Positions 8,472-17,629 of a stretch of DNA of 64,000 bases are shown one piece after another. The notes under the pieces were generated by a model. That model worked only from the letters and a program-made list of their open reading frames with translations, made no database searches and was not told the origin of the DNA. A program made the translations under genes and the position numbers. Positions within the stretch are counted from its first letter, which is position 1. Each line of letters opens with the position of its first letter. Source of the DNA: GWE2-42-39 sp034003625 (lineage in GTDB: Bacteria > Bacteroidota > Bacteroidia > Bacteroidales > Prolixibacteraceae); assembly GCA_034003625.1 (NCBI GenBank), contig JAVEYG010000015.1, positions 1 through 64,000 on the forward strand. Reading direction: 5' to 3'.

Positions 8472-9476
8472 ATGGATTTACTGGAAAAAGTCATTCAAAA
8501 CGCAAAAATTTATCAGAAACGCATTGTACTGCCCGAGGGGTCGGAACCCCGAACATTAAAAGCAACGGAAATCATTGTCCGGGAAGGTATTGCACAGGTC
8601 ATTTTACTGGGGGATCCTGAAAAAATTAAAAAAACTGCAAAGGAACTTGGAGTGAATATTGAAGGTGCAGCGGTTGTCAATCCGAAAACCGATGAACGCC
8701 GGAACCTTTATGCCGACAGCATGGCCGAAATCAGAAAAGAAAAAGGGCTCACCAAAGAGCAGGCCCTGCAATTACTGGACGACCCTTTGTATTTTGCTCC
8801 AATGATGATCAAAAACGGGGATGCCGATGGTGAACTGGCCGGTGCGGTAAATGCTACCGGAGATGTGTTACGTCCTGCTCTTCAGTATATTAAAACTTTG
8901 CCTGGAATGAATGTTGTATCGGGAGCTTTCATGATGTTGGTAAACGATCCGGATTTCGGGCATAATGGTGTGCTTGTATTTGCCGACTGTGCGGTAATAC
9001 CCGATCCCACCGACCGGCAACTGGCTGAAATAGCGGTTACAACAGCCAAAACTGCCCGCGCAATAGCGGGTCTTGAACCACGTGTTGCCATGTTGAGTTT
9101 TTCAACAAAAGGGAGTGCCCGGCATCCGTTGGCCGATAAAGTCATCAATGCGGCCCGCATTGCAAAAGAAATTGATCCGGGCTTAATGATCGACGGGGAA
9201 CTTCAGCTCGATGCCGCGTTGATTCCTGAAGTGGGGCAGTTGAAAGCGCCCGGAAGCGATGTGGCCGGGCGGGCGAACATCCTGGTTTTTCCCGGGTTGG
9301 AAGCAGCCAATATTGGGTACAAACTGGTACAGCGCCTGGCAAAAGCCGAAGCAATTGGTCCTATCCTTCAGGGAATGGCCGCTCCGATCAATGATCTGTC
9401 GAGGGGTTGTTCGGTAAGCGACATTGTGAATATGGTTGCTGTTACAGCAAATCAGGCTGCAGCAATTTTTAAGTAA
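8472..9476 (+). CDS. pta: Phosphate acetyltransferase
   Basis: The 334-aa protein is a short-type Pta, without the N-terminal DRTGG/P-loop extension of the E. coli enzyme. Family features include RIVLPEGSEPRTLKA near the N-terminus, the substrate region LAGAVNATGDVLRPAL, and the C-terminal block GRANILVFPGLEAANIGYKL. It interconverts acetyl-CoA and acetyl phosphate in the cytosol. It starts a plus-strand group with a 3-hydroxyacyl-CoA dehydrogenase and ackA, so acetyl phosphate made here would be turned into acetate and ATP by the kinase two genes on. Confidence 0.94.
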   Translation: MDLLEKVIQNAKIYQKRIVLPEGSEPRTLKATEIIVREGIAQVILLGDPEKIKKTAKELGVNIEGAAVVNPKTDERRNLYADSMAEIRKEKGLTKEQALQLLDDPLYFAPMMIKNGDADGELAGAVNATGDVLRPALQYIKTLPGMNVVSGAFMMLVNDPDFGHNGVLVFADCAVIPDPTDRQLAEIAVTTAKTARAIAGLEPRVAMLSFSTKGSARHPLADKVINAARIAKEIDPGLMIDGELQLDAALIPEVGQLKAPGSDVAGRANILVFPGLEAANIGYKLVQRLAKAEAIGPILQGMAAPINDLSRGCSVSDIVNMVAVTANQAAAIFK

Positions 9477-9503
9477 ACGAATGCCAAAAAATCAGTCTAA
9501 GAT

Positions 9504-10475
9504 ATGGCGAGCGATATTATTTACGAACCAATTGAAGATTTTGGTTTAAGTAAAAAGAATAAGAGTAAAACACTTTTTTCCAAGATTGGCATTATCGGGT
9601 GTGGACTTGTCGGTCAGAACCTGGCCCGCGTTGCCAGTTTCTACGGAATGGAAGTTGTTTTTATCGAAATCAATGAAGATAAGATCAAAGAAGCGTACAT
9701 CAGTATTGGAAAAATCCTGGACAACCGGATCGAGCATTGGGGAATGACCGATAATGAAAAACGGGCTATTTTATCGCGTATTAAAGGTACTTTGGATTAT
9801 AACGACCTGAGAGGTTGCGATTTTGTAGTTGAGGCCATTCGGGCCATCGATCGTGGCGGCAAAATTAAAGAGCGCAAGGAAATTTTCAGGAAAATTGAAG
9901 AAGCAGTTGGTCCGGAATGTATTATCGGTACCAATTCAACGACTATAGTGATAACCGAGCTGGCTTCTGAACTTCAGCATAAGGAACGTTGCATCAGCCT
10001 TCATTTTTTTGTTTCCTCACCCGAAGCCCGTATCGTTGAAGTGGTAAAAGGACTGTATACTTCGGATGAAACCTACCAGAAAGTCTGCAAATTTGTACAA
10101 CTGATCAACCGGAAGATTGTTCCGGTGGTCGAATCAGCCGGATTGGTAAGTGTGAGGATATTTGTGGTGGTATTGAACGAAGCCTGTGAAATTTTGATGG
10201 AAGGCGTTGCTTCAATGGACGATATCGACCAGACTATGAAAATTGGTTACGGCATGCGGATGGGACCTTTTGAAATTGCCGATAAAATCGGTCTGGATAA
10301 GATTGTCCGCTGGATGGACAACATATACAACGAATTTGGTGACCAGAAGTACAAACCCAATCCAATCGTAAAACGGCTGGTCCGTGCAAAACATCTCGGA
10401 ATGGATTGCGGGGAAGGTTTCTATAAATACGATGAAAACGGAAATAAAATAACGGAAAGAGGAGCAACCTGTTAA
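9504..10475 (+). CDS. 3-hydroxyacyl-CoA dehydrogenase (3-hydroxybutyryl-CoA dehydrogenase type)
   Basis: The 323-aa protein has an N-terminal Rossmann fold with the NAD-binding loop IGIIGCGLVGQNLA (residues 28-41), the ISLHFF segment that carries the catalytic His near residue 172, and a C-terminal helical dimerisation domain with the RMGPFEIAD block. It would oxidise 3-hydroxyacyl-CoA or reduce acetoacetyl-CoA in the cytosol. About 25 N-terminal residues precede the fold, which is longer than in single-domain homologues. The usual NP(P) after HFF is replaced by VSSPEA, a divergence that may affect the substrate. It sits between pta (27 bp) and ackA (53 bp); no thiolase, crotonase or acyl-CoA dehydrogenase gene is in the window. 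Confidence 0.85.
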   Translation: MASDIIYEPIEDFGLSKKNKSKTLFSKIGIIGCGLVGQNLARVASFYGMEVVFIEINEDKIKEAYISIGKILDNRIEHWGMTDNEKRAILSRIKGTLDYNDLRGCDFVVEAIRAIDRGGKIKERKEIFRKIEEAVGPECIIGTNSTTIVITELASELQHKERCISLHFFVSSPEARIVEVVKGLYTSDETYQKVCKFVQLINRKIVPVVESAGLVSVRIFVVVLNEACEILMEGVASMDDIDQTMKIGYGMRMGPFEIADKIGLDKIVRWMDNIYNEFGDQKYKPNPIVKRLVRAKHLGMDCGEGFYKYDENGNKITERGATC

Positions 10476-10528
10476 CTCCTGATTTCCGCGAATTAAAGAA
10501 TTGAATTTAATTCAGAAAAAATATAAGG

Positions 10529-11740
10529 ATGATAATTCTTGTTTTAAACTGTGGAAGCAGTTCAATAAAATATCAGCTTTTTGATATGGCCGACCAAAAA
10601 GTAATCGCCAAAGGGGGAATTGAAAAGCTGGGCATGAAAGGTTCATTTTTGAACCATATAAAAACTGACGGACAAAAAGTTGTTTTTGAAGGTGAAATAC
10701 TTGACCATAAAAGCGGGATTGAGTATATATTGGGCGTTTTAACCAGTGTAAAACACGGGTGCCTGAAAAGCATGGAACAAATCGATGCGGTGGGGCACCG
10801 GGTCGTTCACGGGGGGGAACGTTTCAGTGAAAGCGCTTTTCTAACCGATGAAATCATTGAGGTAGTGACCAAATGCAGCGATTTGGCGCCCTTGCATAAC
10901 CCGCCAAACCTCAAAGGTATACAGGCGATGGAAGAACTGATCCCGGGGATTCCTCAGGTCGGGGTATTCGATACGGCTTTTCACCAAACCATGGAAGAAC
11001 ACGCCTATATGTATGGTATTCCGTACATTTTGTATAAAAAATACGGGATACGGCGTTACGGTTTTCACGGTACCAGCCACCGCTATGTAACCAAACGCGC
11101 CTGTGAAATGCTGGACGTCGATTACGGCCAGCAACGGATCATCAGTTGTCACCTTGGGAACGGGGCTTCAGTTGCTGCGGTGAAAAACGGAAAATCGGTA
11201 GATACCTCCATGGGGTTCACCCCTTTGGAAGGCCTGATCATGGGGACCCGTTGCGGAGACCTCGATGTCGGCGTGGTGACTTACATCATGGAAAAAGAAG
11301 ACCTGGGAATTAAAACAGCCAATACCCTCTTCAATAAACATGCCGGTATGCTTGGACTGACAGGCGTTTCGTCGGACATGCGCGAAATCAGTGAGGCTGG
11401 TATGAACGGGAATGAACGTGCAAAAATGGCGCTGGATATATACAACTACAAAGTGAAAAAATATATCGGGTCGTACATTGCAGCCATGAACGGGCTGGAC
11501 ATTTTAATCATGACAGGCGGGATCGGAGAAAATGCAGTGCATACCCGTAATGGCGTTTGTTCTGAACTCGAATGGCTGGGCATCGTGATCGATCAGGAAA
11601 AAAACAATTTGGTCAAAGGAACAGAAGCAGTGATCTCAACCCCCGGATCAAAGGTAAAAGTTCTGGTTGTGCCTACCAACGAAGAACTGATGATTGCGCT
11701 CGACACGGAAAAGATTGTCAGGGGACGGGTAAAATCATAA
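10529..11740 (+). CDS. ackA: Acetate kinase
   Basis: The 403-aa protein carries the ASKHA-family phosphate-1 motif LNCGSSSIKYQLF near the N-terminus, the acetate kinase signature YGFHGTSHRYV, the GNGASVAAV phosphate-2 loop and the adenosine motif MTGGIGENA. It makes acetate and ATP from acetyl phosphate in the cytosol, completing the Pta-AckA route with the pta gene upstream. Length and motifs are normal. It ends about 140 bp before ptb, so ptb-buk may be a separate transcript. Confidence 0.96.
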   Translation: MIILVLNCGSSSIKYQLFDMADQKVIAKGGIEKLGMKGSFLNHIKTDGQKVVFEGEILDHKSGIEYILGVLTSVKHGCLKSMEQIDAVGHRVVHGGERFSESAFLTDEIIEVVTKCSDLAPLHNPPNLKGIQAMEELIPGIPQVGVFDTAFHQTMEEHAYMYGIPYILYKKYGIRRYGFHGTSHRYVTKRACEMLDVDYGQQRIISCHLGNGASVAAVKNGKSVDTSMGFTPLEGLIMGTRCGDLDVGVVTYIMEKEDLGIKTANTLFNKHAGMLGLTGVSSDMREISEAGMNGNERAKMALDIYNYKVKKYIGSYIAAMNGLDILIMTGGIGENAVHTRNGVCSELEWLGIVIDQEKNNLVKGTEAVISTPGSKVKVLVVPTNEELMIALDTEKIVRGRVKS

Positions 11741-11876
11741 TTATCCGGCAGATGGCCCATAACACATAAGCCTTATCCTTCTTTTTACCATGTTTTAGAA
11801 ATATCTTTAAGGTTGATATTTGTTATATAACAGGATTTGCTGTTTCCGTAATTTCGACAAATCAAATTGTACAGGT

Positions 11877-12782
11877 ATGGAGATCAGAAAATTGTCCGAT
11901 TTATTTTCAGAGGTAAAGAGTAAGGGCAGACGGCGCTTAGTTGTGGTCAATGCAGTTGATGCACATAGTGTAGAAGCGGTACATCAGGCAATCAGTCTGA
12001 ATATTGTCTCCGGGATTTTAACCGGGGACCGGGATAAAATTATCGGCCTGTGCCATAAAATCAATGTTGATCCCGGGATTTTCACGATCATTCCTGCCAA
12101 AGATGAGCAGGAAGCAGCATCGGAAGCGGTAAAACTGATCAAAAGGGGAGAGGCCGATATCATCATGAAAGGCCTGATCAGTACTGACAAATACATGCGT
12201 GCCCTGCTTAATAAAGAATATGGCCTGCTTCCCCCCGGCGGGGTGCTGGGCCATGTTACGGTGATCGAAAACCCGGTTTATCACAAGCTGCTTGTGGTCA
12301 GCGACGTGGCGGTGATCCCGTATCCCAGCCTGGAGCAAAAAGTTGTCTTAGTAAATTATCTGATCGAAACAGCCCGTGCGTTAGGGGTCGGGCAACCCAA
12401 AGTGGCATTGATTGCCGCCAGCGAACAGGTGTTGCCATCTCTGGTTTCGTGTACCGATGCCGCGGTAATTAGCGGAATGTATGACAAAGGATATTTCCCC
12501 GGGGCAATAGTGGCCGGTCCAATGGCCTTAGATGTTGCGGTCGACAGGGAGTCAGCCGAAATAAAACAGATTGTTTCGCCAGTGGCAGGCGACGCCGATT
12601 GTTTGTTGTTCCCGAACATTGATGCGGGAAATGTGTTTTATAAGGCCAATACGAAATTGTGCAAATCGGAGCAGGCGGCAGTGGTAGTGGGAGCAACAGT
12701 CCCGGCAATACTCTCGTCGCGCGGCGATAGCATGCAAACCAAACTGAATTCGGTTGCACTGGCAGCAATCCTTTGTAAATAA
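11877..12782 (+). CDS. ptb: Phosphate butyryltransferase
   Basis: This belongs to the same superfamily as Pta but is a distinct shorter form (301 aa). Features include the MKGLISTDKYMRALLN segment, the GVLGHVTV block and the C-terminal GDADCLLFPNIDAGNVFYK block. It moves butyryl (or another short or branched acyl) groups between CoA and phosphate. An in-frame start exists at 11820, but the ATG at 11877 starts directly before the conserved part and follows an ACAGGT stretch, so it is preferred. The next gene, 5 bp downstream, is butyrate kinase, which makes the ptb assignment firm by context. The acyl chain it prefers is not readable from sequence. Confidence 0.92.
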   Translation: MEIRKLSDLFSEVKSKGRRRLVVVNAVDAHSVEAVHQAISLNIVSGILTGDRDKIIGLCHKINVDPGIFTIIPAKDEQEAASEAVKLIKRGEADIIMKGLISTDKYMRALLNKEYGLLPPGGVLGHVTVIENPVYHKLLVVSDVAVIPYPSLEQKVVLVNYLIETARALGVGQPKVALIAASEQVLPSLVSCTDAAVISGMYDKGYFPGAIVAGPMALDVAVDRESAEIKQIVSPVAGDADCLLFPNIDAGNVFYKANTKLCKSEQAAVVVGATVPAILSSRGDSMQTKLNSVALAAILCK

Positions 12783-12787
12783 GAACC

Positions 12788-13891
12788 ATGAGCATCCATC
12801 AGATACTGGCAATCAATCCCGGGTCAACATCCACCAAGTTTGCAGTTTATTTCAATGAAGAGTGCAGGCTGAATAAAACATTGCGCCATTCTGTCGATCA
12901 GCTCCTGGCATATTCCAACATCATCGACCAGTTTGATTTTCGGAAAGGATTGATTATTGATACTTTAGTGGAAGAGGGTTTTGATGTGGACAAGATCAAA
13001 CTTATCGTTGGCCGTGGTGGCCTGACCTTTCCCTTAGAATCGGGCGTTTATGAAGTCAATAACCTGATGCTGACGCATGTCAGGAAAGGAATACTGGGAC
13101 AACATGCCAGCAATCTGGGACCGCTTATTGCCGATTATATTGCCAACCAGATACCCAATGCCCGCGCCTATATTGCCGACCCGGTAGTTACCGACGAATT
13201 GCAGGAAGTAGCCCGTGTAACCGGTCACCCGCGTTTTAAAAAACGGTCGGTTTTTCATGCCCTGAACCAGAAAGCCACTGCGCGTATGTATGCTGTGGAA
13301 ACAGGCCGGAAATACGAAGAACTGAACCTGATCGTCGCCCATCTGGGAGGGGGCATATCAGTAGGCGCCCATCAAAACGGACGGGTGGTCGACGTGAACA
13401 ATGCCCTCGATGGCGATGGCCCGTTCAGCCCCGAACGCAGCGGTTCGTTGCCGGTTGGTGAACTGATAAAGATGTGTTTCAGCAGACGTTACCAGCGTGA
13501 CGATATATACCGGATGGTAGTGGGCGAAGGTGGCTATGTGGCCCATCTGGGAACAAACAACGCGCAGGAAGTGGAAAAACGGGCTGCCTCGGGCGATGCA
13601 AAAGCCCGTCTCGTCCAGGATGCGCTGGGCTACCAGGTAGCGAAATCCATCGGGCAAATGGCCGTTGTTTTCAACGGGAAAGCGGATGCAATTCTGCTGA
13701 CCGGCGGGTTGGCCCACAACCATTATCTATGCAATTATATTGCTGAAAAGGTTTCATTTATTGCTCCGGTAAAAATATATCCCGGCGAAGACGAATTGCA
13801 GGCATTGGCTATGAATGGTCTTCGTATTGCCAGGGGGGAGGTATGTGCAAAAATATATCTTCCTGATTGTCATCTGAATAATGGACTGTAA
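12788..13891 (+). CDS. buk: Butyrate kinase
   Basis: The 367-aa ASKHA-family kinase has the phosphate-1 motif INPGSTSTKFAVY, the conserved GRGG segment, the AHLGGGISVGAH phosphate-2 loop and the adenosine motif LTGGLAHN. With Ptb it forms butyrate (or branched-chain acids) and ATP from acyl phosphate in the cytosol. It lies 5 bp after ptb and is clearly in one operon with it. The gene converges with the TonB-dependent receptor gene, with 45 bp between stops holding a small hairpin. Confidence 0.95.
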   Translation: MSIHQILAINPGSTSTKFAVYFNEECRLNKTLRHSVDQLLAYSNIIDQFDFRKGLIIDTLVEEGFDVDKIKLIVGRGGLTFPLESGVYEVNNLMLTHVRKGILGQHASNLGPLIADYIANQIPNARAYIADPVVTDELQEVARVTGHPRFKKRSVFHALNQKATARMYAVETGRKYEELNLIVAHLGGGISVGAHQNGRVVDVNNALDGDGPFSPERSGSLPVGELIKMCFSRRYQRDDIYRMVVGEGGYVAHLGTNNAQEVEKRAASGDAKARLVQDALGYQVAKSIGQMAVVFNGKADAILLTGGLAHNHYLCNYIAEKVSFIAPVKIYPGEDELQALAMNGLRIARGEVCAKIYLPDCHLNNGL

Positions 13892-13912
13892 CCGGATAAC
13901 TCAGCCGGTTTT
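13890..13912. terminator. Short hairpin between buk and the convergent receptor gene
   Basis: AACCGG at 13890-13895 pairs with CCGGTT at 13905-13910 and is followed by only a few T residues. It overlaps the buk stop codon. It could serve as a weak terminator for buk, but the 6-bp stem and short T tract make this uncertain. Confidence 0.35.
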
Positions 13913-13936
13913 ACAGAATCGGCAGGGAAGTTCATT

Positions 13937-16354
13937 TTAAAATTTTACCGATAGTTTCAGATTGATTTTCCGTCCGGTCAGGTAATTGGGCACCCCGTAC
14001 TGATCGCCCGAATTGCTGTTGACCCAGAAATACGAAATGGTGTTGTTAATGCCTAATAGGTTGAAAATTTCAAGGCTCAGCCACATATCTTTTACATTGT
14101 CTATGAACCGTAGTGGCCGGGACCGGTGGCCGGGACTGACCAGCACTTTCGAGAAACCGAGATCGACGCGCCGGTACGAAGGCATGCGAAAAATATCCAT
14201 ATAGCGTTCCGAGTTGGGGGGGCCGGTGGGGAGCCGGGAACCGAAATAAGCAGCCAGGTGCATTTTGTAGCCTGGGTTTCCGGGGAAATAATCCTGAAAG
14301 AATATGCTGAAATTCAGGCTTTGGTCGGTAGGGCGGGGGATATAGCCATGCCCGTCATCTGCAATGTTTTCTTCGGTCTGCATCAGCGAAAGGCTGGCCC
14401 ACGACTCAACACCGCTTACAAATTCCCCGTTTACTTTTAAGTCGATACCGGCTGCGTAACCTTTTGCCTCCTGGTCCGACAAGTAGCGGATACGCACATT
14501 GTCAACCTTGTAAGGGATCAGGTAGCTGAAGTTTTTGTAATATAGTTCCGATGTGAGTTTAAAAGGGCGGTCCCAGGCCTGGAAAAGATATTCGCTGCCT
14601 ATTGCAAACTGTTGCGACTTTTGAGCTTTTATATCCGGGTTGATATTTCCTTTTAAATCTTTCAGTTCCTTGTAAAAAGCAGGCTGGTTATAAACGCCTG
14701 CCGACAGCCGGAAACTAACGCTGGCCTGCCAGTCGGGATAATAACTGAGCGACGCCCTCGGACTGACTAACAGTTCACGGTTATAATCCCACCAACTGCC
14801 CCTGATCCCGGCGGTCAGATACATCTCTCCACGCGATACCGGCAATTTGTAAGTATCCTGTATATATCCCGAAAAACGCAGCGAATGAAACGAAAAATCG
14901 GTAAACGAACTGCTGAACAGTTCTACCTTTTTGTCGGAATAAGGCAGCGAATAGCCGGTCGAATCACGGAAAATCCATTCGTTCATGTAGTCGTCAATAC
15001 CTTCGGCCTGCATCTTCACTCCCCAGTTGAGCAGGTGTTTTTCGCTGTTGAAGGCGCCTTTGTGGGCAATGCTGTATACCGCTACATTCAGCCGGTTGCG
15101 GGCATGGTTGATAAAAGTGCCTGTTCCTAAGTTCATGATGCTGTCGCCCAGCTCTTCCGATCCCATATCGCGTTCTAATTCGTTCAGGTAATAGTCGCCT
15201 TTGATGTCATACGATTCTTTTTCAGAGGAATTGAAAGCCGACACGATCAGCTTCAGGTTCAGGTTATTGTCCGGGTGGTAATTGGCCGACAGTGCGCCGG
15301 TAAGGTTGGTGTAGCGGTCAATCTCCTGTCCTTCAAAATAAATTGTGGCATTTTTGGCGTTGTTCCAGGTGCCGAAATGCGTTTCGCGGGTTTGTGGGAT
15401 GAAATGATATTTGTTCCGGGCCAGGTTCCCCAGGAATGAAATATCGAATAGGTGAGAAAAATTATACGAGATGTAAGTCTGAAAATCGGTAAAACGCGGG
15501 TCGTATTCGCCTTCTTCGTCTAAGCTGTTCAGCATGTAGCGGTTGGTCTTGTACCGGAAACCGCTGATGTGCGACCATTTTTTGTTTTTGCTGACATCTT
15601 CAAGATGGAACGATCCGCCCAGTATGCTGAGGGAGGCCGATCCCTGAAATGCAACAGGTTTCCGGTATTTAATATCGAGTACCGACGACATTTTATCGCC
15701 GTATTTGGCATCGAAGCCGCCGGCTGAAAAACCAATCGACGAAACCATGTCGGAGTTGATAAAGCTCAGCCCTTCCTGCTGGCCGGCACGGACCAGAAAG
15801 GGGCGGTACACCTCAATATCGTTCACATACACCAGGTTTTCGTCGAAATTACCGCCGCGCACCGAGTACTGCGAGCTGAGTTCGTTGTTCGACGACACGC
15901 CCGGCAGGGTCTTGATCAGCGCCTCCACGCCGCCTGAAGCTGCATCGGGCATGTTGTTCAGAAATTTTGGGTCGATACGTTCTACACTGCCTTTGTTCCG
16001 GCGCTGGCCTGCCACCGTTACTTCATCGATCTGTTGCTCCGACTTTTTCAGGCTGATATTGATCTCTATTTTTTCTTCCTCTTCTGCCCTTATTTCCCGC
16101 TCAACCGGCAGGTAGCCCACCATCGAAAAAACCAGGGCCACCTGTTTACGTGCCGGGATACGCAGCAGGTATTCGCCGTTCCGGTTGGTGGTGGTGCCAA
16201 TCGGGTAGTTTTTCATCGAAATGCTGACCATCTCCAACGGCTCGCCGTTTTCGCCGCCCACACGTCCGAAAATGGTTGCATTATTGCTTTGTGCAGGCGC
16301 TTCTGCAAAACATAGGATATTCAATAAACAAAGGAAAAAAGTAAAATTTTTCAT
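13937..16354 (-). CDS. TonB-dependent outer membrane receptor with carboxypeptidase-like domain
   Basis: The 805-aa protein has a signal peptide (residues 1 to about 21, ending PAQS). A carboxypeptidase-D regulatory-like beta-sandwich follows (about 27-115, IFGRVGGENGEPL onward), then a plug domain (about 125-235, with the typical NNMPDAASGGVEALIKTLPGV and YSVRGG segments) and a C-terminal 22-strand-type barrel ending in LKLSVKF, with an aromatic last residue. It would import a ligand across the outer membrane, driven by TonB. No SusD-like partner or surface lipoprotein lies beside it, so the ligand is open; it is not a typical SusC because it lacks the pair and is shorter. A TATTTTTG box lies only 4 nt before the ATG, which may be chance. 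Confidence 0.92.
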   Translation of the reverse strand: MKNFTFFLCLLNILCFAEAPAQSNNATIFGRVGGENGEPLEMVSISMKNYPIGTTTNRNGEYLLRIPARKQVALVFSMVGYLPVEREIRAEEEEKIEINISLKKSEQQIDEVTVAGQRRNKGSVERIDPKFLNNMPDAASGGVEALIKTLPGVSSNNELSSQYSVRGGNFDENLVYVNDIEVYRPFLVRAGQQEGLSFINSDMVSSIGFSAGGFDAKYGDKMSSVLDIKYRKPVAFQGSASLSILGGSFHLEDVSKNKKWSHISGFRYKTNRYMLNSLDEEGEYDPRFTDFQTYISYNFSHLFDISFLGNLARNKYHFIPQTRETHFGTWNNAKNATIYFEGQEIDRYTNLTGALSANYHPDNNLNLKLIVSAFNSSEKESYDIKGDYYLNELERDMGSEELGDSIMNLGTGTFINHARNRLNVAVYSIAHKGAFNSEKHLLNWGVKMQAEGIDDYMNEWIFRDSTGYSLPYSDKKVELFSSSFTDFSFHSLRFSGYIQDTYKLPVSRGEMYLTAGIRGSWWDYNRELLVSPRASLSYYPDWQASVSFRLSAGVYNQPAFYKELKDLKGNINPDIKAQKSQQFAIGSEYLFQAWDRPFKLTSELYYKNFSYLIPYKVDNVRIRYLSDQEAKGYAAGIDLKVNGEFVSGVESWASLSLMQTEENIADDGHGYIPRPTDQSLNFSIFFQDYFPGNPGYKMHLAAYFGSRLPTGPPNSERYMDIFRMPSYRRVDLGFSKVLVSPGHRSRPLRFIDNVKDMWLSLEIFNLLGINNTISYFWVNSNSGDQYGVPNYLTGRKINLKLSVKF

Positions 16355-16801
16355 CCCGCAAAAATAGCATTTACAAGAGTATAAACTGAAAGGAAGCCGA
16401 TTAATTGTATAAACCTGTCAGGGTTATACCACGATTTTAACTTTTCTTCGTTTGATTGCAGCATAAACGAAGGAGAGGAGATTTGAACGATTTTGCTATT
16501 GAATCTTCTATCATAAACAATAACACTAAAGCAGGCTCCCCGGGTTTTAACCGTTGAGAATTGTTATTGTTGTTTTTAGGTTTTAGAACATTTCGGAATG
16601 TTACATATTGAATTTTAAATTATAGTTTCATACCTTTAATAAAAAAATAATAAGGTTTTCATTTCCCCGTGTCCTGAAGCTGTTAGTTGATGTAAATGTT
16701 GGATTTTGAGAGAGAGAAAAAACGGACCAGTCAAATAGGATAGGCGACCGTTATGTAATTTTATTATTACTGAAAAGAAACTAATCTCAAAATCGCAGTA
16801 T
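16355..16801. other. Intergenic region between the divergent receptor gene and the CRISPR operon
   Basis: About 450 bp without a credible gene. It is AT-rich and must hold two divergent promoters. On the plus strand TACCTTTAAT at 16631-16640 is one base from TAnnTTTG and about 160 bp before the first CRISPR-operon gene; it is only a candidate. I see no hairpin of terminator quality. Confidence 0.4.
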
Positions 16802-17629
16802 ATGGAACAACTTCGTAAAGTTGACGGTACTCTTCAAACATCCCGCAAAAAGAATCCGGTATATTATTTTCTGATTGGAGGCCATGATCTGGAGATGCTT
16901 ACCATTATTGATCTTCTAAAAAAACATTTACCGAAAAACAAAGTCTTTGACAGGGGGTTGAAATGGGGGGCATGTCTGAGTAGTTATCAAGACCTTTTTA
17001 ATAGCCAGGATGTTTTTATAGGGATCGAACTTAAACAGGATATTGCCCCGCCTAAAAATTACATCGAAATCGATCATCATTATGAGAACAGCGGAGAACC
17101 TTCTTCCATTGATCAGATCATCTGCTTCCTTAAAAAAGCCTATAACATAGAAGTTGAAGTTACCCGGTATATTCAACTTATTTCGGCTAACGATAGCGGA
17201 TATATCCCGGCCATGCTCGCGATTGGGGCCACCGAAGAAGAAATTGCCGACATACGCCGCCGGGACCGCGAAGCACAGGGGGCGACAGAAGAAGATGAAT
17301 GGCTGGCGGAAAAATCTATCAAGGAAAATCTCACAATAGAAGGAGGAATAACAATTGTAAAGTCCCTTACCTCCCGATTTTCGATAATTACAGACCGACT
17401 TTACCCTTATAACCGGTTAATGGTTTATAACGATAATGAATTGAATTATTACGGAAAGGGAATTAATCAATTGATTCGAATATTTGAGCAACTGATAAGC
17501 AATGGAGATGCCTATCATGGCGGTGGTAAGAACGGTTTTTTTGGCATTGCAAATGGCGCTTTAAGCTCAAATCAAATCATGGAAATTGTAAAACAAATAA
17601 TCAACATACAATTTAATAAACAAGAATAA
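16802..17629 (+). CDS. nrn: DHH/DHHA1-family phosphodiesterase, NrN-like (probable SAM-AMP-degrading enzyme of a type III-B CRISPR system)
   Basis: The 275-aa protein has DHH-family motifs: IEIDHH at residues 88-93, ANDSGY (129-134) as the next metal-binding motif, and a glycine-rich GGGKNGFFG block (240-248) where DHHA1 domains bind substrate. Family knowledge: in the Bacteroides fragilis type III-B CRISPR system a DHH/DHHA1 enzyme called NrN cleaves the messenger SAM-AMP and so switches off the CorA effector. Position supports the same role: its stop overlaps the corA start (TAATG) and the cmr genes follow. It is not a housekeeping NrnA/RecJ by context, and no other DHH partner is nearby. 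Substrate specificity is inferred from family and neighbourhood. Confidence 0.82.
   Translation: MEQLRKVDGTLQTSRKKNPVYYFLIGGHDLEMLTIIDLLKKHLPKNKVFDRGLKWGACLSSYQDLFNSQDVFIGIELKQDIAPPKNYIEIDHHYENSGEPSSIDQIICFLKKAYNIEVEVTRYIQLISANDSGYIPAMLAIGATEEEIADIRRRDREAQGATEEDEWLAEKSIKENLTIEGGITIVKSLTSRFSIITDRLYPYNRLMVYNDNELNYYGKGINQLIRIFEQLISNGDAYHGGGKNGFFGIANGALSSNQIMEIVKQIINIQFNKQE

Noticed and set aside
11820..11876. Upstream start for phosphate butyryltransferase
   Set aside because: The extra 19 residues are Cys/Asn/Phe-rich without family similarity, and the ATG at 11877 starts at the conserved N-terminus.
16802..17629. Housekeeping NrnA/RecJ-type DHH nuclease
   Set aside because: Operon position and small compact form fit the CRISPR-linked NrN better; a family tree would decide.
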